From positions 265,729 to 329,728 of the forward strand of contig JAPPUL010000078.1 of the NCBI GenBank assembly GCA_026874595.1: 64,000 bases of DNA. The letters are read 5' to 3'. Position 1 is the stretch's first letter; each line of letters starts with the position of its first letter. The notes under the pieces are model-generated. The model was not told the DNA's origin and made no database searches. It saw only the letters and a list, made by a program, of their open reading frames with translations. This stretch comes from Sipunculus nudus (Eukaryota > Annelida > Sipuncula > Golfingiida > Sipunculidae). Positions 8,415 to 18,500 of this stretch are shown piece after piece. The translations under genes and the position numbers were made by a program.

Positions 8415-10316
8415 ATGTACAAAAGCTACAAAGAAGCTTACAATAAATCAATAGATGACCCAAAAACCTTCTGGGCCGATGCGGCACAAAATATAAGCTG
8501 GTTTTCCAAATATACAAAAGTGCTTGACGATACTAAAAAACCATTTTACAGGTGGTTTGCTGATGGAGAGATTAATACATGCTATAACGCACTTGACTAT
8601 CACGTTGAAAATGGTAAAGCGAGGCAAAATGCCATAATATACGATAGCCCTGTTACAAAGACTATAGAGAAGATAACGTATGAGGAGTTGCTTTTAAAGG
8701 TTAGTATTTTTGCCGGAGGCCTTATAAAGAATGGAGTTAAAAAAGGAGATAGGGTATTAATTTATATGCCAATGATACCTCAAACGCTTATTGCAGTCTA
8801 TGCTTGTGCCCGGATTGGAGCTATACATTCTGTAGTATTTGGAGGTTTTGCCTCTCATGAGCTTGCGGTTCGAATAGACGATGCCAAACCAAAGATTATA
8901 GTATCTGCCTCATGCGGCATTGAAGTACAAAAGATTGTCGAGTACAAACCCCTTATTGATGCTGCTATAAAACAAGCATCTCACAAGCCTTCTAAAGTGA
9001 TAGTCTTTCAACGTGAGCAATGTCAGGCAAAGCTAAATAAAGATATTGACATAGATTGGAACGACTTTATAAAAGACGCAAAGAAAGCAGATTGCGTTAG
9101 TGTAAAAGGCAGCGACCCGCTATATATACTATACACATCAGGCACGACCGGAATACCAAAAGGAATAGTGCGAGATAATGCAGGACACGCTGTTGCACTA
9201 AAGTGGTCTATGCAATATATTTATGGAGTGTCGCCGGGAGACGTTTTTTGGGCGGCCTCAGATGTTGGATGGGTTGTTGGACACTCATACATAATATATG
9301 CACCTTTGCTTTATGGTTGTACAAGCGTATTATACGAAGGCAAACCAATTGGAACGCCTGATGCGGGAGCATTTTTCAGGGTAATAGAAGAGCATAAGGT
9401 AAAGGTTTTATTTACAGCTCCAACTGCAATTAGAGCCATAAAGCAAGCTGACCCTGAGGGGAATTACATGAAAAAGTATAATATACCCCATTTTAAATAT
9501 CTTTTTCTTGCGGGAGAAAGGCTTGATCCGCCAACTTATAAATGGATAAAGGATTTGCTTGATGTGCCCGTCCTTGACCATTGGTGGCAAACCGAAACAG
9601 GTTGGCCTATTGTTTCAACTTGTATGGGCATAGAAGAGTTTGAGCAAAAAGCAGGTTCGTCAAGCTATCCTGTACCTGGCTTTAAGGTTGAGATTATGGA
9701 TAGTCAGGGGAATGAGTGCCAACGAGGAGCTGAGGGCGCTGTTACTATAAAACTACCGCTTCCACCAGGCACACTATTATCCTTGTGGCAAAATGACGAA
9801 CGTTATCTAAAAGAGTACCTGTCTACGTATTCGGGATACTATTTAACCGGTGATGGGGGATATATCGATAAGGATGGCTATGTTTTTATCATGGGGAGAA
9901 TTGATGATGTTATTATTGTTGCAGGGCATAACCTTTCAACTGGCAGTCTTGAAGAGGTAATCGCTTCTCATAAAGATGTTGCCGAATGTGCTGTTATTGG
10001 CGTTTATGACCAATTGAAAAATCAACTGCCTATTGGCTTTGTAACATTAAAATCAGGCGTTACCAAAGAACAAAAGCTTATAAAAGAAGAACTTATTGGC
10101 CTTGTAAGAGAACAAATTGGACCTGTTGCTAGTTTCAAACAATGTCTTATTGTAAAAAGACTCCCAAAAACACGTTCTGGCAAAATACTTCGTTCTGTTA
10201 TGAGAAGCATTGCAGACTCAAAACCTTATAGAGTGCCATCGACCATCGACGACCCAACCATTTTGGACGAAATAAAACACTCTTTGGTTTCTATTGGTTA
10301 TGCCAACGGTAAATAA
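8415..10316 (+). CDS. prpE: Propionyl-CoA synthetase (acetyl-CoA synthetase family)
   Basis: This AMP-forming acyl-CoA synthetase activates propionate to propionyl-CoA. The 633-residue protein shows the P-loop-like YTSGTTGIPKGIVRDN (about residues 239-255), GHAVALKWSM and FWAASDVGWVVGHSY. It also has HWWQTETGWP (A5 motif), YYLTGDGGYIDKDGY and the C-terminal catalytic lysine in KTRSGKILR. The GHAVALKWSMQYIYG stretch is characteristic of PrpE/ACSS3 rather than Acs, and the prp context agrees. AGGAG lies nine bases before the ATG. The last quarter of the gene is copied just downstream as a non-coding duplicate. Confidence 0.93.
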   Translation: MYKSYKEAYNKSIDDPKTFWADAAQNISWFSKYTKVLDDTKKPFYRWFADGEINTCYNALDYHVENGKARQNAIIYDSPVTKTIEKITYEELLLKVSIFAGGLIKNGVKKGDRVLIYMPMIPQTLIAVYACARIGAIHSVVFGGFASHELAVRIDDAKPKIIVSASCGIEVQKIVEYKPLIDAAIKQASHKPSKVIVFQREQCQAKLNKDIDIDWNDFIKDAKKADCVSVKGSDPLYILYTSGTTGIPKGIVRDNAGHAVALKWSMQYIYGVSPGDVFWAASDVGWVVGHSYIIYAPLLYGCTSVLYEGKPIGTPDAGAFFRVIEEHKVKVLFTAPTAIRAIKQADPEGNYMKKYNIPHFKYLFLAGERLDPPTYKWIKDLLDVPVLDHWWQTETGWPIVSTCMGIEEFEQKAGSSSYPVPGFKVEIMDSQGNECQRGAEGAVTIKLPLPPGTLLSLWQNDERYLKEYLSTYSGYYLTGDGGYIDKDGYVFIMGRIDDVIIVAGHNLSTGSLEEVIASHKDVAECAVIGVYDQLKNQLPIGFVTLKSGVTKEQKLIKEELIGLVREQIGPVASFKQCLIVKRLPKTRSGKILRSVMRSIADSKPYRVPSTIDDPTILDEIKHSLVSIGYANGK

Positions 10317-10651
10317 GAGAGTTAAAAAGAAATAGAAATATTTGCTCTTTGTAATATATTATTTGTAAGTTATTTTTGAACAAAAGCTTATAAAATTGGA
10401 CCTGTTGCTAGTTTCAAACAATGTCTTATTGTAAAAAGACTCCCAAAAACACGTTCTGGCAAAATACTTCGTTCTGTTATGAGAAGCATTGCAGATTCAA
10501 AACCTTATAGAGTGCCATCGACCATCGACGACCCAACCATTTTGGACGAAATAAAACACTCTTTGGTTTCTATTGGTTATGCCAACGGTAAATAAGAGAG
10601 TTAAAAAGAAATAGAAATATTTGCTCTTTGTAATATATTATTTGTAAGTTA
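10071..10651. repeat. Direct duplication of the prpE 3' end (2 copies, 279-310 bp apart)
   Basis: The segment from CAAAAGCTTATAAAA (10071) through the prpE stop to GTTATTTTTGA (about 10380) is repeated at 10381-10651. Copy 2 lacks a 31-bp internal piece, so the offset drops from 310 to 279, and it differs by a single base in places. Copy 2 ends exactly on the stop codon of the convergent prpB. It occupies the 332-bp gap between the two genes and encodes no start of its own. Confidence 0.95.
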
Positions 10652-11551
10652 TTTTTGATTTAATGTAAAATCATATAAACTATTATCAAATGTATTGTAC
10701 TCTTTATATGACAATAAATCGTATAACTGTGCCCTGTTTTGCATATTATCAAGTATAGCTTCTTGCGTCCCTGCTTCCTTTATTACATTAAGAGCGTCTT
10801 CTACTGATTTCATCGCTGTTCGAAGGAGCGTTACGGGATATATTACTATGCTATACCCAAGGTCGTTAAGCTCGGAATAACTAAGTAGTGGCGACTTGCC
10901 AAATTCTGTCATGTTTGCAAGTAGTGGCGCCTTTACATGCTTACGGAATGTTTCAAACTCCTTTATGTCCTTTAACGCCTCAGGGAAAATCATATCAGCT
11001 CCTGCATCTACATATGCATTTGCTCTTTTAATCGCTTCTTCAAGACCTAAAACTCCTCGGGCATCTGTCCTTGCTATTAATAAGAAATTCGGGTCTCGAC
11101 GCGCAAGCACTGCCGACCTTATCTTCTTTACCATATCATCAACATCCACCAAAACCTTATTATCTAAATGTCCACACCGTTTTGGGTTTTGTTGGTCCTC
11201 CATATGGCAACCACTAAGTCCACTGGCCTCCATCTCAAGTATCGTTCTTGCCACGTTCATTGTCTCTCCAAATCCTGTATCTATATCTATTATAGAAGGC
11301 AAACTCGTAACCCGCGCAATTGCACCTCCCCGACTGCTTACCTCGCTTAATGTCGTAAGTCCTATATCCGGCCAGCCTAAATCATTCGACAACACCGCTC
11401 CTGATATATATATTCCGTCAAATGACATCTTCTCGATTAACATAGACACTAACGGTGAAAATGACCCTGGAAACCTAAGCAGTTTGCCCGTTCCTAAAGC
11501 CTTTCTAAGCATCGCTCGGCGAGCTTTTGCATCCTTTTCTTTAAATAACAT
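10649..11551 (-). CDS. prpB: 2-methylisocitrate lyase
   Basis: This enzyme cleaves 2-methylisocitrate to pyruvate and succinate, the last step of the methylcitrate cycle. The roughly 300-residue protein has the isocitrate-lyase-superfamily signature NPKRCGHLDNK, with the catalytic Cys in KRCGH. It also has SIIDIDTGFGE and LIARTDARGV, metal and substrate contacts of PEP mutase-like barrels. A GTG three codons upstream is open, but AAAGGAGGTG is placed eight bases before the ATG at 11551, so the ATG is chosen. That Shine-Dalgarno lies within the last codons of prpD, which it overlaps by 11 bp; the two are probably translationally coupled. Confidence 0.95.
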   Translation of the reverse strand: MLFKEKDAKARRAMLRKALGTGKLLRFPGSFSPLVSMLIEKMSFDGIYISGAVLSNDLGWPDIGLTTLSEVSSRGGAIARVTSLPSIIDIDTGFGETMNVARTILEMEASGLSGCHMEDQQNPKRCGHLDNKVLVDVDDMVKKIRSAVLARRDPNFLLIARTDARGVLGLEEAIKRANAYVDAGADMIFPEALKDIKEFETFRKHVKAPLLANMTEFGKSPLLSYSELNDLGYSIVIYPVTLLRTAMKSVEDALNVIKEAGTQEAILDNMQNRAQLYDLLSYKEYNTFDNSLYDFTLNQK

Positions 11552-13053
11552 TATATACACCTCCTTTATTATTCACCTTAAGCTTTCCGTCTGGCAATAC
11601 CACATTAAGTTGTCTTACCTCATCTGCTCCCAAATCAGGAAGACGCTCTACTAAGTTTATAAACCTATCTCGCTCCCCCTTCTCTATTATTCCCTCTGTC
11701 ATTATGTCAAATTTCCTTATGTAATCTTCTCGTACAAATGGCTTTTTTCCCTGCAGGATGTGCATTTGCTCTTAAAAGACTATCTGTTAACACTTTACCA
11801 TTCTTAAACTTTATCTGAACCCGTCCTCCAAAAGCTTTCTTATTTGGGTCTGGATCATGATACAGCTTTGTCCAGTATGGTTCTTCCTCTGTTTTTACCT
11901 TCTGCCAAAGACGGACTGTCTCAGGACGATTTGCTCGCTCTTTAGTGTAGCTATCAACATGATGCCATCTTCCATCCTCAAGCGCTACTGCAAATATATA
12001 TGAAATGCTGTGATCTAATGTTTCACGAGTCGTCTTTGGGTCGTACTTTTGAGGGTCTCCCGACCCGCTACCTATTACATAATGCGTATGATGACTTGTG
12101 TAGATAATTACTTCCTCAATATCTTCAAAGTTAGTTATTTCCTTTCTCATACTAAACGCAAGGTCTATTAGTGCCTGTGACTGATATTCAGCTGAATGCT
12201 CTTTCGTATATGTCTCCATTATAGAACGCTTTGGCTCTCCTGGCTCAACCAAATCTATATAATATTCACTATCAGGTCCATCCAAAATCCACGCGAGTAC
12301 GCTGTCCTCACCCTCATATATAGGCGATGGCGCACCCTCTCCCCTCATACACCTATCTACTGCCTCAATGCCCAACTTGCCAGCATGAGCCGGGGCAAAT
12401 GCCTTCCAACTTGATATGGTTCCTTTCCTAGACTGACGCGTTGTACAAGATACATGTAAAGCCTGTTGGATAGATTGATATACCTCTTCAACATCAAGGC
12501 CAAGCAATGTTCCAAGTCCTCCCGCGACCGCCGGACATAGATGCGCTATGTGGTCTATCTTATGTTTATGAAGGCATATCCCCTTAACCAAACTAACCTG
12601 TATCTCGTATCCTGTATTTATACCTTGTAATAAAGATTTTCCATCAAGTCCTTTATGTTGTGCTACGGCAAGTATCGGAGGAATATTATCTGCTGGATGG
12701 GAATAGTCTGCTGCCAAAAACGTATCATGCATATCAAGCTCTCTAACTGCTGTACCATTAGCCCATGCCGCCCATGCTGGGTCATAACTCTTATCATTTA
12801 CTCCAAATATCTTTGCTCCACCCGCCATTGGATGACATAATGCTTGGGAACGTGCTGTTACTACAGGTCCGCGGTTTGCCGCTGCTATTGCTACTGATGC
12901 ATTGTCTATTATCCGATTTATAAGCATCTCTTTTACATCTTCTTCTAAAACTGTTTTATCCACCGAAAGTTTTGCTAGCTTAAAAGCCAGCTGGTCCTCC
13001 TTGCTTATCCCCTCTTTTGATGAATATACTACTACCTTGTGCTTCTTTGGCAT
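11541..13053 (-). CDS. prpD: 2-methylcitrate dehydratase (MmgE/PrpD family), one frameshift
   Basis: PrpD dehydrates 2-methylcitrate to 2-methyl-cis-aconitate. The main frame (11707-13053) runs from [12 protein letters not shown] through [19 protein letters not shown] and ends off-frame after NAHPAGKK. The true C-terminus ([13 protein letters not shown] to VYNVI) continues in another frame to 11541. A T6 run at 11743-11748 needs to be T5; removing one base gives 1512 bases and about 503 residues, the family length. AAAGGGGG lies before the ATG. The gene overlaps prpB by 11 bp. PrpD needs no iron-sulfur cluster; a dedicated aconitase-like AcnD is not in this window. Confidence 0.92.
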
Positions 13054-13290
13054 TTTATCCCCCTTTAATTATCTCTTTTTACTTACCTAATCTAACATGA
13101 GTTTTATAAGATTTTATATGTTACTTTTAATATCCACTACCGAAATATACTCTTTTGCTCATAGCCGTTATAGCACTTTTTTTAGCTTCAAACTTTTTTG
13201 TTTTATGTTTAATTTTTATACACTGTTTTTGCTTATGGTAGGATTTTTGTATTGTTTTTGCATTTTATGGTAAGTTAATTTTAATATATA

Positions 13291-15867
13291 TCATCTTTTT
13301 GTCTTATTTTTTACCTTATTTATAAGAGCAAACACTATGTATAGCAAACCAAGCAGCAAGGTTAGTACTCCAAATATACTTATGGCTATCTGACTATCAT
13401 TTGTTAAGAATAATAAGTAACTTACAAACATAGGGCCTAGCACATGTCCTCCACGTTCAAGAAATGTATAGGTCGCTGTTATCGCTTTGTATCCCTTTTT
13501 TAAAGCTACTTTTGTATTGCTTATACGAGTTATTATTGGTGCCGTTAGCAGACCATTTGATATCCCAGTTAGAAATATACAAAACAGTATTATATACGAT
13601 GAAAGATTACTTATACTACTACCTTCTATAAAATTATTTATATGCTCTCCAACTACCATTATATAACTAAGCCACTCAATCTCTAATCCTTTAAACGCTA
13701 CGTTAACTCCGATAAACCCAAATAACACCATCCCAACCCCTCCTATTAATGTACTTATGAATAGTACGATACCTGTCCCGCCAAGCTTTCTTACAAGTCT
13801 TGATACAAAATGATTTGTTATCAATGATGAAGTATAATAGATCATTAGTGCCTGTCCTATATCCTCAGGGGCAAAGCCATACCTCTCTAATAAAAGAGGC
13901 ATTGCAAACATAACAACTCCCGTTACACTCATCTTGCCCAAAAGACCTATCAAGATAAACGTACTTACAAAATCTAGATCCTTAAATACTGACCCTACAT
14001 TCCCCAATATTACTCGAAAACTTTTATCTCGTGATCTTCTACTCCCCCCACTGTGCACCTCTGGTATCAAAAACTTTAAGTATATTAAACTAATTGCTCC
14101 AAGCAAGACTCCTATTATAAATACTGTCCTGTAATCTATATAAGAATACAATAAGGCCCCTATCGATGCCCCCGCAATTAAAGCTGCATTCCTACCAAAT
14201 ACTTTTACACTTGCCGCCTCAGTCCGCCTTTCTTGAGGAACTATAACTAGTAAATAAGATTGTAAGCCTATTAATAACAAGCCCTGCCCAACACCAGAAC
14301 ACGCTCGCCCAAGCACAAATAACCAATAGTTATTTGTCGCTATCAATATGCTAAGTCCTATAAGCTCAAATACAAACCCAACTCCCATCAGATTCCTTAA
14401 ACTACCTCGCTCTGCATACTGTCCTGCGGGTAGTAAAACTGCTGCAAATAATATATAAAATACGGTAAACGGTAATGAAGCCGAGGCTAAACTTGAATCC
14501 GTTGTGCTTAGTATTTCTGTCACAAGCTTTGGCAAAAATGATATTGAAAGCGCATTTACAAATACCATTAGAAAATATACAGGCTTTATTAAATCAAGTC
14601 CTATCCGATACTCCTCAACGCTCTCCTCCGCCTCAAGCTCTTCATAAAATTCAGCTTCTAATATAGAATCTTCTTCCGATAATAAAACCCCTCCATCCTC
14701 CACCTCATTACTAACTCGCCTTCTGTTTTCACTATCAAATAAATTTATGAAACTTGTTCCTGCTTTTAAGAAAATTAACGCTATTAAGCCGCAGGCTAAA
14801 AATAATACCAGAAAGTTCTTTGCATTTACTAATACTACATTAAGCACAACGTTAATTGGTATGTCTACTGACAATATTAACGTTATACCCTGTTTAGTCC
14901 CCGAGGATAGATATGTTTGGTATTCATATGTGTTTTTTAATTTCTGATAGCTTGTTCCTATCAACTCTTCTTTTGTATGGTAGACAAATTTATTGTTCTT
15001 TGTTAGCGTTATTCGTCTTATATCAGGATTTTGGGCTTTGTAGTCGCTTATTACGTCGTTTACTCCGCGTATGTCGTCTAGGTCTATCCCAAGTTCTAAT
15101 ATAGAATTAAATCTTTGGACTATCGAGTTTGATAACGCTTTGGTTTGAGCTTGCACGCCTTCTTCGTAAATGTAAAATACCGTCATGCCTATTATTATTA
15201 ACATTAGCACAAAGCTTACTAAGTATAAATATTGTACCAATCTATCTCTAAAGGCTAAACGTGCAAAAAATAAGTCATATAATACATTAAATATTATAAA
15301 GACCAGTGAGAAAAGTATTAATGCATAAAATACAAAATTATACCTCCTATCCTTCTCATACAGTAAATCTGCACTAAGTGATTCAAGTAATATAGCACCT
15401 TCATCCCCAAATTTACTCTCAAGAGGTACTATCACTCTATAGCTTATATCTGAACGCTCTATTTTTGCTTTTGAATCCTTAAAACGGTCTATCTTTATCT
15501 GGCTATATTCTCTTGACAATACGTTAGTGTCAAATTCTCTTGGCGTTAGCTCATATCCATAGTTTAAAAATATTCGCTCTCCTCTTGAGTTTATGATCTG
15601 TATGTTTTCTAGGGTCTTGTCTGACGCCAAAAGTTGACCACTTAAACCTTGAAATCCGCTAAATTGCACCAAGGGCAAGCCTGCTTGTATATGAGGTTCA
15701 AATTCAAGCCTTATTATATCTGCTTGCGTTATCATTTTGCTTAGTTGGAAGTTTAAATAGGTTCTACTTGCCTCTCCGTAACCTATATAGGTGAATAGCA
15801 ACAAGTTTAGCATGAATACTATTATTGTTGGAAGGTTTATGACTATCGCCCGTAACTTCTTTAGCAT
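13291..15867 (-). CDS. Sensory N-terminus fused to an MFS transporter
   Basis: This 858-residue membrane protein has two parts. The N-terminal half has a transmembrane helix (about 10-30), an extracytoplasmic segment (about 31-175), two helices (about 180-235), a second extracytoplasmic segment (about 236-345) and another helix (about 348-372). This resembles two Cache-like sensor loops. After an acidic linker (about 385-425, EEDSILEAEFYEELEAEE) comes a 12-helix major-facilitator domain (about 430-850), with GQYAERGSLRNLMGVGFVFE as the loop 2-3 motif and GRACSGVGQGLLLIG later. The ligand is unknown. It lies downstream of a substrate-binding protein gene on the same strand, which may supply it or share its signal. 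It is not a standard efflux MFS. Confidence 0.8.
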   Translation of the reverse strand: MLKKLRAIVINLPTIIVFMLNLLLFTYIGYGEASRTYLNFQLSKMITQADIIRLEFEPHIQAGLPLVQFSGFQGLSGQLLASDKTLENIQIINSRGERIFLNYGYELTPREFDTNVLSREYSQIKIDRFKDSKAKIERSDISYRVIVPLESKFGDEGAILLESLSADLLYEKDRRYNFVFYALILFSLVFIIFNVLYDLFFARLAFRDRLVQYLYLVSFVLMLIIIGMTVFYIYEEGVQAQTKALSNSIVQRFNSILELGIDLDDIRGVNDVISDYKAQNPDIRRITLTKNNKFVYHTKEELIGTSYQKLKNTYEYQTYLSSGTKQGITLILSVDIPINVVLNVVLVNAKNFLVLFLACGLIALIFLKAGTSFINLFDSENRRRVSNEVEDGGVLLSEEDSILEAEFYEELEAEESVEEYRIGLDLIKPVYFLMVFVNALSISFLPKLVTEILSTTDSSLASASLPFTVFYILFAAVLLPAGQYAERGSLRNLMGVGFVFELIGLSILIATNNYWLFVLGRACSGVGQGLLLIGLQSYLLVIVPQERRTEAASVKVFGRNAALIAGASIGALLYSYIDYRTVFIIGVLLGAISLIYLKFLIPEVHSGGSRRSRDKSFRVILGNVGSVFKDLDFVSTFILIGLLGKMSVTGVVMFAMPLLLERYGFAPEDIGQALMIYYTSSLITNHFVSRLVRKLGGTGIVLFISTLIGGVGMVLFGFIGVNVAFKGLEIEWLSYIMVVGEHINNFIEGSSISNLSSYIILFCIFLTGISNGLLTAPIITRISNTKVALKKGYKAITATYTFLERGGHVLGPMFVSYLLFLTNDSQIAISIFGVLTLLLGLLYIVFALINKVKNKTKR

Positions 15868-16007
15868 ATTATTTTGTCTTACTTTACTATCTACTTTCTA
15901 CTTTTTCTTACAGCTTGTCTTTTTATATAGGCTTGCTCTGACATAGCTCTAAGTATATATTTTATGCACTCTATTGTTTTTTTTAAGAGGGGTCTTTTCC
16001 CCAGTAA

Positions 16008-17270
16008 TTACGAACTACCTTCTTTATCTTTATTTACCCTCTGCCCAAATGCTCGCACTACCTTACCTTCATAATCATATATAAATGATGCGCTCTCAAA
16101 AAATCTAAACGGTATTTTAAGAGATATTCTTGAAGCTACCCTGAAATTAATTGCTATATCCGGAGGCGTTACTACTCCAACTGGCAAATCTCCCGCTTTT
16201 GCCTCTCCCGTTAATATCTTTACTACATAAAGACTTGCAATATGTGCATTATGTCGTCTGTCAACCCCTATTCCTAATACCGCACTCGCATCTCCTTCTG
16301 ATACCACATTTGGTATTGAGCTTAGTACCGGAACCTGGCCTGAGACTTTGCTTATTACCTTTATATTTGAAAATATCGCTGTACTACTTGTTATCCAAAA
16401 TATACTGTTTTTGAATAACGGATCACTTTGCCACATCTCATTTACAACCTGTGGGATCTTCTCTTCCAATATCTTTGACGCCCCTTCACGACTTTCTACC
16501 GCTATATCGTATACTCGGATTCCTCGCTTCTTAAATTCATGCTTAGCCGGTATAACTTCCACCTGCATAACCTGTTTATGGCTACTATCATACATTAAGC
16601 CTATATTTTTCAAATTTGGCATCAGTTGCTTAAGATAGTTTAACTTTATGTCCAGAGGGACATTTAACGACGTAAAGGCTATATTTGTACCCGTACCGCT
16701 TTTGTAATCTTTTGTTTGCCCAAGCAACACTGGATCTTTGCATATCGCTGCTACCACAGGTATCTTATCTACTCCTCTATATAGCCTATAAAGCAATGAT
16801 GCCGTTTCTGAGCCCATAGAATATATTATATCCATACCACTGTCTTTAGCATATTGTATCGCTTCCTTTCCACGCTCTTCATCATTTCCAAAATTTGCAA
16901 GTGTTACATAAGCATACATCTCCTTGTATACCAAAATCTGTAATAGCTTCTCTACCGCTAGTTTATAGCTTTTTGATTTCTTAGACATCAAGCCAAATAT
17001 CTTCTTTGGCTTAGTTCCCTTATTTTTATTTTTCCACCTAGGCTCAAGTCTTAGATAGTTTGGTTTATCGGCTTTTTTTACATTCCAATAAAGTAGTGTT
17101 TCTGTTGGAAATTTAAGCCAGTTTAATGTTATTTTCTTCTTAACTTTTTTAGTCCCTATGGAAGACTTACTTCTAGCATCTGCATACTCTACTTGTAAGA
17201 CTAAACATAACATCAAAATTATACTTGGCAATTTAAAGTAATTAAATCTTGCTTTAATTCTTTTTTCCAT
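16008..17270 (-). CDS. ABC-type substrate-binding protein (PF04392-like), secreted
   Basis: The 420-residue protein has an N-terminal signal peptide (hydrophobic core PSIILMLCLVLQ before EYADARS). A periplasmic-binding fold of the ABC_sub_bind (TrpX-like) type follows: IIYSMGSETASLL, IPVVAAICKDPVLLGQ, LKNIGLMYDSSHKQ and a C-terminal PPDIAINFRVASRISLKIPF. No ABC permease or ATPase is adjacent, so transport by a standard importer is not supported. The downstream neighbour is the sensor/MFS fusion, 140 bp away; it could work as a ligand-binding partner of that protein. The ligand cannot be told from the sequence. Confidence 0.82.
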   Translation of the reverse strand: MEKRIKARFNYFKLPSIILMLCLVLQVEYADARSKSSIGTKKVKKKITLNWLKFPTETLLYWNVKKADKPNYLRLEPRWKNKNKGTKPKKIFGLMSKKSKSYKLAVEKLLQILVYKEMYAYVTLANFGNDEERGKEAIQYAKDSGMDIIYSMGSETASLLYRLYRGVDKIPVVAAICKDPVLLGQTKDYKSGTGTNIAFTSLNVPLDIKLNYLKQLMPNLKNIGLMYDSSHKQVMQVEVIPAKHEFKKRGIRVYDIAVESREGASKILEEKIPQVVNEMWQSDPLFKNSIFWITSSTAIFSNIKVISKVSGQVPVLSSIPNVVSEGDASAVLGIGVDRRHNAHIASLYVVKILTGEAKAGDLPVGVVTPPDIAINFRVASRISLKIPFRFFESASFIYDYEGKVVRAFGQRVNKDKEGSS

Positions 17271-17456
17271 AACTACTCGTTGTCGGTTTTATATAACTTT
17301 TTATGACACTTTTTTTCAAAAAATACTACTATTAATAGTAACCCTCTTTTTACCGTTATCCTACATATTTTAAATTTATTTAATAAATATATTGATTTTC
17401 TTATATGTTATATCTTCATATAACTTTCTATATAATAGATATAACATAAGTAATTA

Positions 17457-18353
17457 TTAATGAGCATGATATTTTTTTACTACTCTAATTCCATCACTTG
17501 ATATTCTCTCCTCTATCCTAGTATTATCACGTAAATAATAAAAGTTTATTATATTTGGCTTTTCCTTTAAAAGCTTACCACGCTCGGCTTTAGGTTCTGT
17601 ATTCAAAAAGTTTAGAGACTCATATCCTGGCCCATAGGGATATACATAAAATGATGGGACTTTTGTATGTTTTACAACTCTATCTCCAACATTTATGAAA
17701 AAGCTCTTTGCAAGCTTGCCTCCTATATCTCCACTTGGTTCTTTACTCAACTGGCTTCCATCGTCTGGGAGGTATACTTTACGCGCCGCTTCAAGCTCAC
17801 CTGCATTTGGTTTTGATGCCCCTCCTGCCGTAGGATACATTATATAGTCATTACCGCCCCCGTTTGGCAAAAGCTCTGTAGAATGTACAAGCCCAAGACA
17901 GTGTCCTATCTCATGTACATATACTCCATATTTAGTTTCCTCTCTTATACTCGTATTTGGATCATTTTGGAAATTAGAATCTATTAATATAGTTGTATCT
18001 AATATTTCATTATTTCCGTTATACCTTATGTTGCAAAGCCCTATTACATCACCCTCAAATGGACAATTGTTTTTTGTAGCCTCAGGAACGCCAACTCCAT
18101 CACAGTTTTCATTTGTAACTACTAACCAATTTGCAGGATTATAGCTGTATCCTTCACTCATATTTCTATCATACGCTAAATACGATTTTATCCCTATCTT
18201 CCATTCCTGAAATGCTTTAAAACTCTGTTCTGTATAATCTAATAGCTTAATGTCTGTATTTTTACAGCGGATTCCAACTACACTACTTAACACCAAAATG
18301 AATAACAATAAAAGGGGTTTAGTCCCTTGATTCGCTTTAAATATTTTTTTCAT
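17457..18353 (-). CDS. Matrixin-like zinc metalloprotease, exported
   Basis: The 298-residue protein has a basic N-terminus and hydrophobic segment (LLLLFILVLSSVVG) followed by a Cys, so a lipoprotein is possible although the lipobox (GIRC) is poor. The catalytic motif VHEIGHCLGLVHSTE fits the HExxHxxGxxH zinc site of metzincins. A Met-containing segment YIMYPTAGG about 19 residues later fits the Met-turn. An N-terminal AYDRNMSEGYSYNPANW region precedes the catalytic domain and about 100 residues follow it. It is probably secreted and acts on extracellular proteins or peptides; the substrate is unknown. It leads the same-strand run with the substrate-binding protein and the sensor/MFS fusion. 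Confidence 0.85.
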   Translation of the reverse strand: MKKIFKANQGTKPLLLLFILVLSSVVGIRCKNTDIKLLDYTEQSFKAFQEWKIGIKSYLAYDRNMSEGYSYNPANWLVVTNENCDGVGVPEATKNNCPFEGDVIGLCNIRYNGNNEILDTTILIDSNFQNDPNTSIREETKYGVYVHEIGHCLGLVHSTELLPNGGGNDYIMYPTAGGASKPNAGELEAARKVYLPDDGSQLSKEPSGDIGGKLAKSFFINVGDRVVKHTKVPSFYVYPYGPGYESLNFLNTEPKAERGKLLKEKPNIINFYYLRDNTRIEERISSDGIRVVKKYHAH

Positions 18354-18500
18354 CTTTATATCTCTCCATGTAAATTTTATTACATGGTTTTTTAAACACT
18401 CAAAAAAGATGCTACAATAAAAGATTTATTACTCTAGTCCCCCTTCTGATAACAGTTTCAGGACTTAACATAATTATATGTAAATATTTATAGCTTGATT

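Noticed and set aside
10896-11654. 252-residue plus-strand frame antisense to prpB
   Set aside because: It lies opposite the well-supported prpB and prpD frames and shows no domain.
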